In this document: piece by piece, positions 5,373 to 6,028 of the stretch
Numbering within the stretch: position 1 is the first letter of the stretch
How the letters are laid out: every line of letters starts with the position of its first letter
Origin: Lentzea sp.
GTDB taxonomy: Bacteria; Actinomycetota; Actinomycetes; Mycobacteriales; Pseudonocardiaceae
DNA: 6,028 nucleotides
Assembly (NCBI GenBank): GCA_030146905.1
Contig: JASLAV010000682.1
Span: 1 to 6,028 of the forward strand
Reading direction: 5' to 3'
Program-made: the position numbers and the translations under genes
Notes under the pieces: model-generated
Databases searched by the model: none
What the model was told of the DNA's origin: nothing
What the model saw: the letters and a program-made list of their open reading frames with translations, nothing else

Positions 5373-5378
5373 ACGAGC
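5348..5378 (+). promoter_or_regulatory. Programmed -1 frameshift signal joining orfA and orfB
   Basis: G GGA AAA at 5348-5354 is in the exact X-XXY-YYZ register of the orfA frame. After slipping back one base the ribosome reads AGA CTC TAC into orfB (GK, then RLYPLV). Ten bases on, GCTCG (5365-5369) and CGAGC (5374-5378) form a 5-bp stem with a TGAA loop that contains orfA's stop codon, a plausible stimulator. Sequence match is direct; frameshifting itself is known for IS3. Confidence 0.8.
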
Positions 5379-6028
5379 TCGCCGCGGACGGGATCCCGGT
5401 GGCGGTGACGTGCCGGGTCCTGAACATCGCTCGACAGCCGTACTACCGGTGGCGTGCCCGGCCGGTCACCGCCACCGAGCGTGAGCGGGCTCATCGGGCG
5501 AACGCGTTGTTCGACGCCCACCGTGACGATCCGGAGTTCGGCTACCGGTTCCTGGCCGACGAGGCCCGCGACGCCGGCTGGTCGATGGCGGATCGGACCG
5601 CGTGGCGGATCTGCTCGTCGATGGGCTGGTGGAGCGCGTTCGGCAAGAAACGCGGCCGCAACGGCAAGAAGACCGGCCCGCCGGTCCATGACGACCTTGT
5701 CCGCCGTGACTTCACCGCCACCGCGCCGAACCTGTTGTGGCTGGCCGACATCACCGAACACCGCACCACAGAAGGAAAGCTGTATCTGTGCGCGATCAAG
5801 GACGTCTGCTCCAACCGGATCGTCGGCTACTCCATCGACTCCCGGATGAAGTCCCGTCTCGCCGTCACCGCGCTCACCAACGCCGTCGCGAGACGTGACG
5901 AGGTCGCCGGTTGCGTGGTGCACACCGACCGCGGATCGCAATTTCGATCAAGGAAATTCGTCCGCGCACTCGCGCGCCACGGTCTGACCGGATCGATGGG
6001 CCGGGTCGGCGCGGCAGGAGACAACGCC
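5369..6028 (+). CDS. IS3-family transposase OrfB, DDE integrase core (3' end outside window)
   Basis: OrfB catalyses cutting and joining of the element's ends. From the GTG at 5369, 220 codons are visible. Residues about 40-68 (HRANALFDAHRDDPEFGYR) belong to the HTH_21 region. The rve integrase core starts near 115, with the first catalytic Asp at D127 (LLWLADITE) and the second at D187 (VVHTDRGSQF). The visible end, GDNA, is where the family usually continues with the glutamate of DDE, so that residue lies just past the edge. Stable expression is expected as the OrfAB fusion through the slippery site, since the GTG has no convincing ribosome site; coupling through the GTGA overlap is an alternative. 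No internal stop is present. Confidence 0.88.
   Translation, partial: MNELAADGIPVAVTCRVLNIARQPYYRWRARPVTATERERAHRANALFDAHRDDPEFGYRFLADEARDAGWSMADRTAWRICSSMGWWSAFGKKRGRNGKKTGPPVHDDLVRRDFTATAPNLLWLADITEHRTTEGKLYLCAIKDVCSNRIVGYSIDSRMKSRLAVTALTNAVARRDEVAGCVVHTDRGSQFRSRKFVRALARHGLTGSMGRVGAAGDNA

Larger units (their letters stand above)
5003..6028 (+). mobile_element. IS3-family insertion sequence (right part beyond the window)
   Basis: Two overlapping frames, orfA and orfB, linked by a -1 slippery site, define the IS3 family. The left end is not resolved. IS3 elements begin with TG, and candidates lie at about 5003 and 5016, just before or after the stop of the broken membrane gene; the boundary given is approximate. 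The matching inverted repeat and any target duplication would lie past the right edge. The visible coding part is intact, so the element may still be active. Confidence 0.8.

Noticed and set aside
5075..5941. 288-codon minus-strand frame across the transposase
   Set aside because: Antisense to conserved IS3 orfA and orfB; no ribosome site and no recognisable domain.
1..6028. tRNA, rRNA or CRISPR array
   Set aside because: No GGTTCGAATCC-type T arm, no rRNA segments, and no regularly spaced repeats were seen on either strand.

Overview
The window is GC-rich DNA, with G/C-loaded third codon positions and GTG and TTG starts next to strong Shine-Dalgarno sites. This points to an actinobacterium. 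The style of the cell-wall protein, the LysR-type protein and the IS3 transposase suggests Pseudonocardiales (Lentzea, Saccharothrix or Amycolatopsis type), but no marker gene settles the genus.

Left part (1-1350): the first 27 codons of an unidentified protein run off the left edge on the minus strand. A palindrome-rich intergenic region separates it from a plus-strand LysR-type regulator (309-1340). The regulator's stop codon lies inside a perfect terminator hairpin, which also serves a small 49-residue minus-strand gene coming the other way.

Middle part (1366-3205): a minus-strand secreted or membrane-tethered transglycosylase-like protein (1664-2458) begins at a TTG codon behind AGGAGG. 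Upstream lie a 125-base leader, a plausible sigma-70-type promoter and a CRP-like palindrome centred near -61. Further right, about 450 bases hold an 11-bp inverted repeat, a strong 12-bp terminator hairpin and a possible 23-codon mini-gene, but no convincing longer gene.

Right part (3206-6028): this looks accessory. A lone three-domain protein (3206-4303, minus) joins a ScoMcrA-like head, a middle domain known from McrA-like HNH nucleases and a PD-(D/E)XK nuclease domain. It is best read as a modification-dependent (type IV-like) restriction enzyme and is the most interesting gene here. Divergent from it is a broken two-helix membrane protein gene with an in-frame amber codon and a one-base frameshift. 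It abuts an IS3-family insertion sequence whose orfA and orfB are joined by a textbook GGGAAAA -1 slippery site; orfB runs off the right edge.

The genes do not form one pathway. The left part reads as regulatory and cell-wall housekeeping, and the right part as a small defence and mobile-element island with decay.
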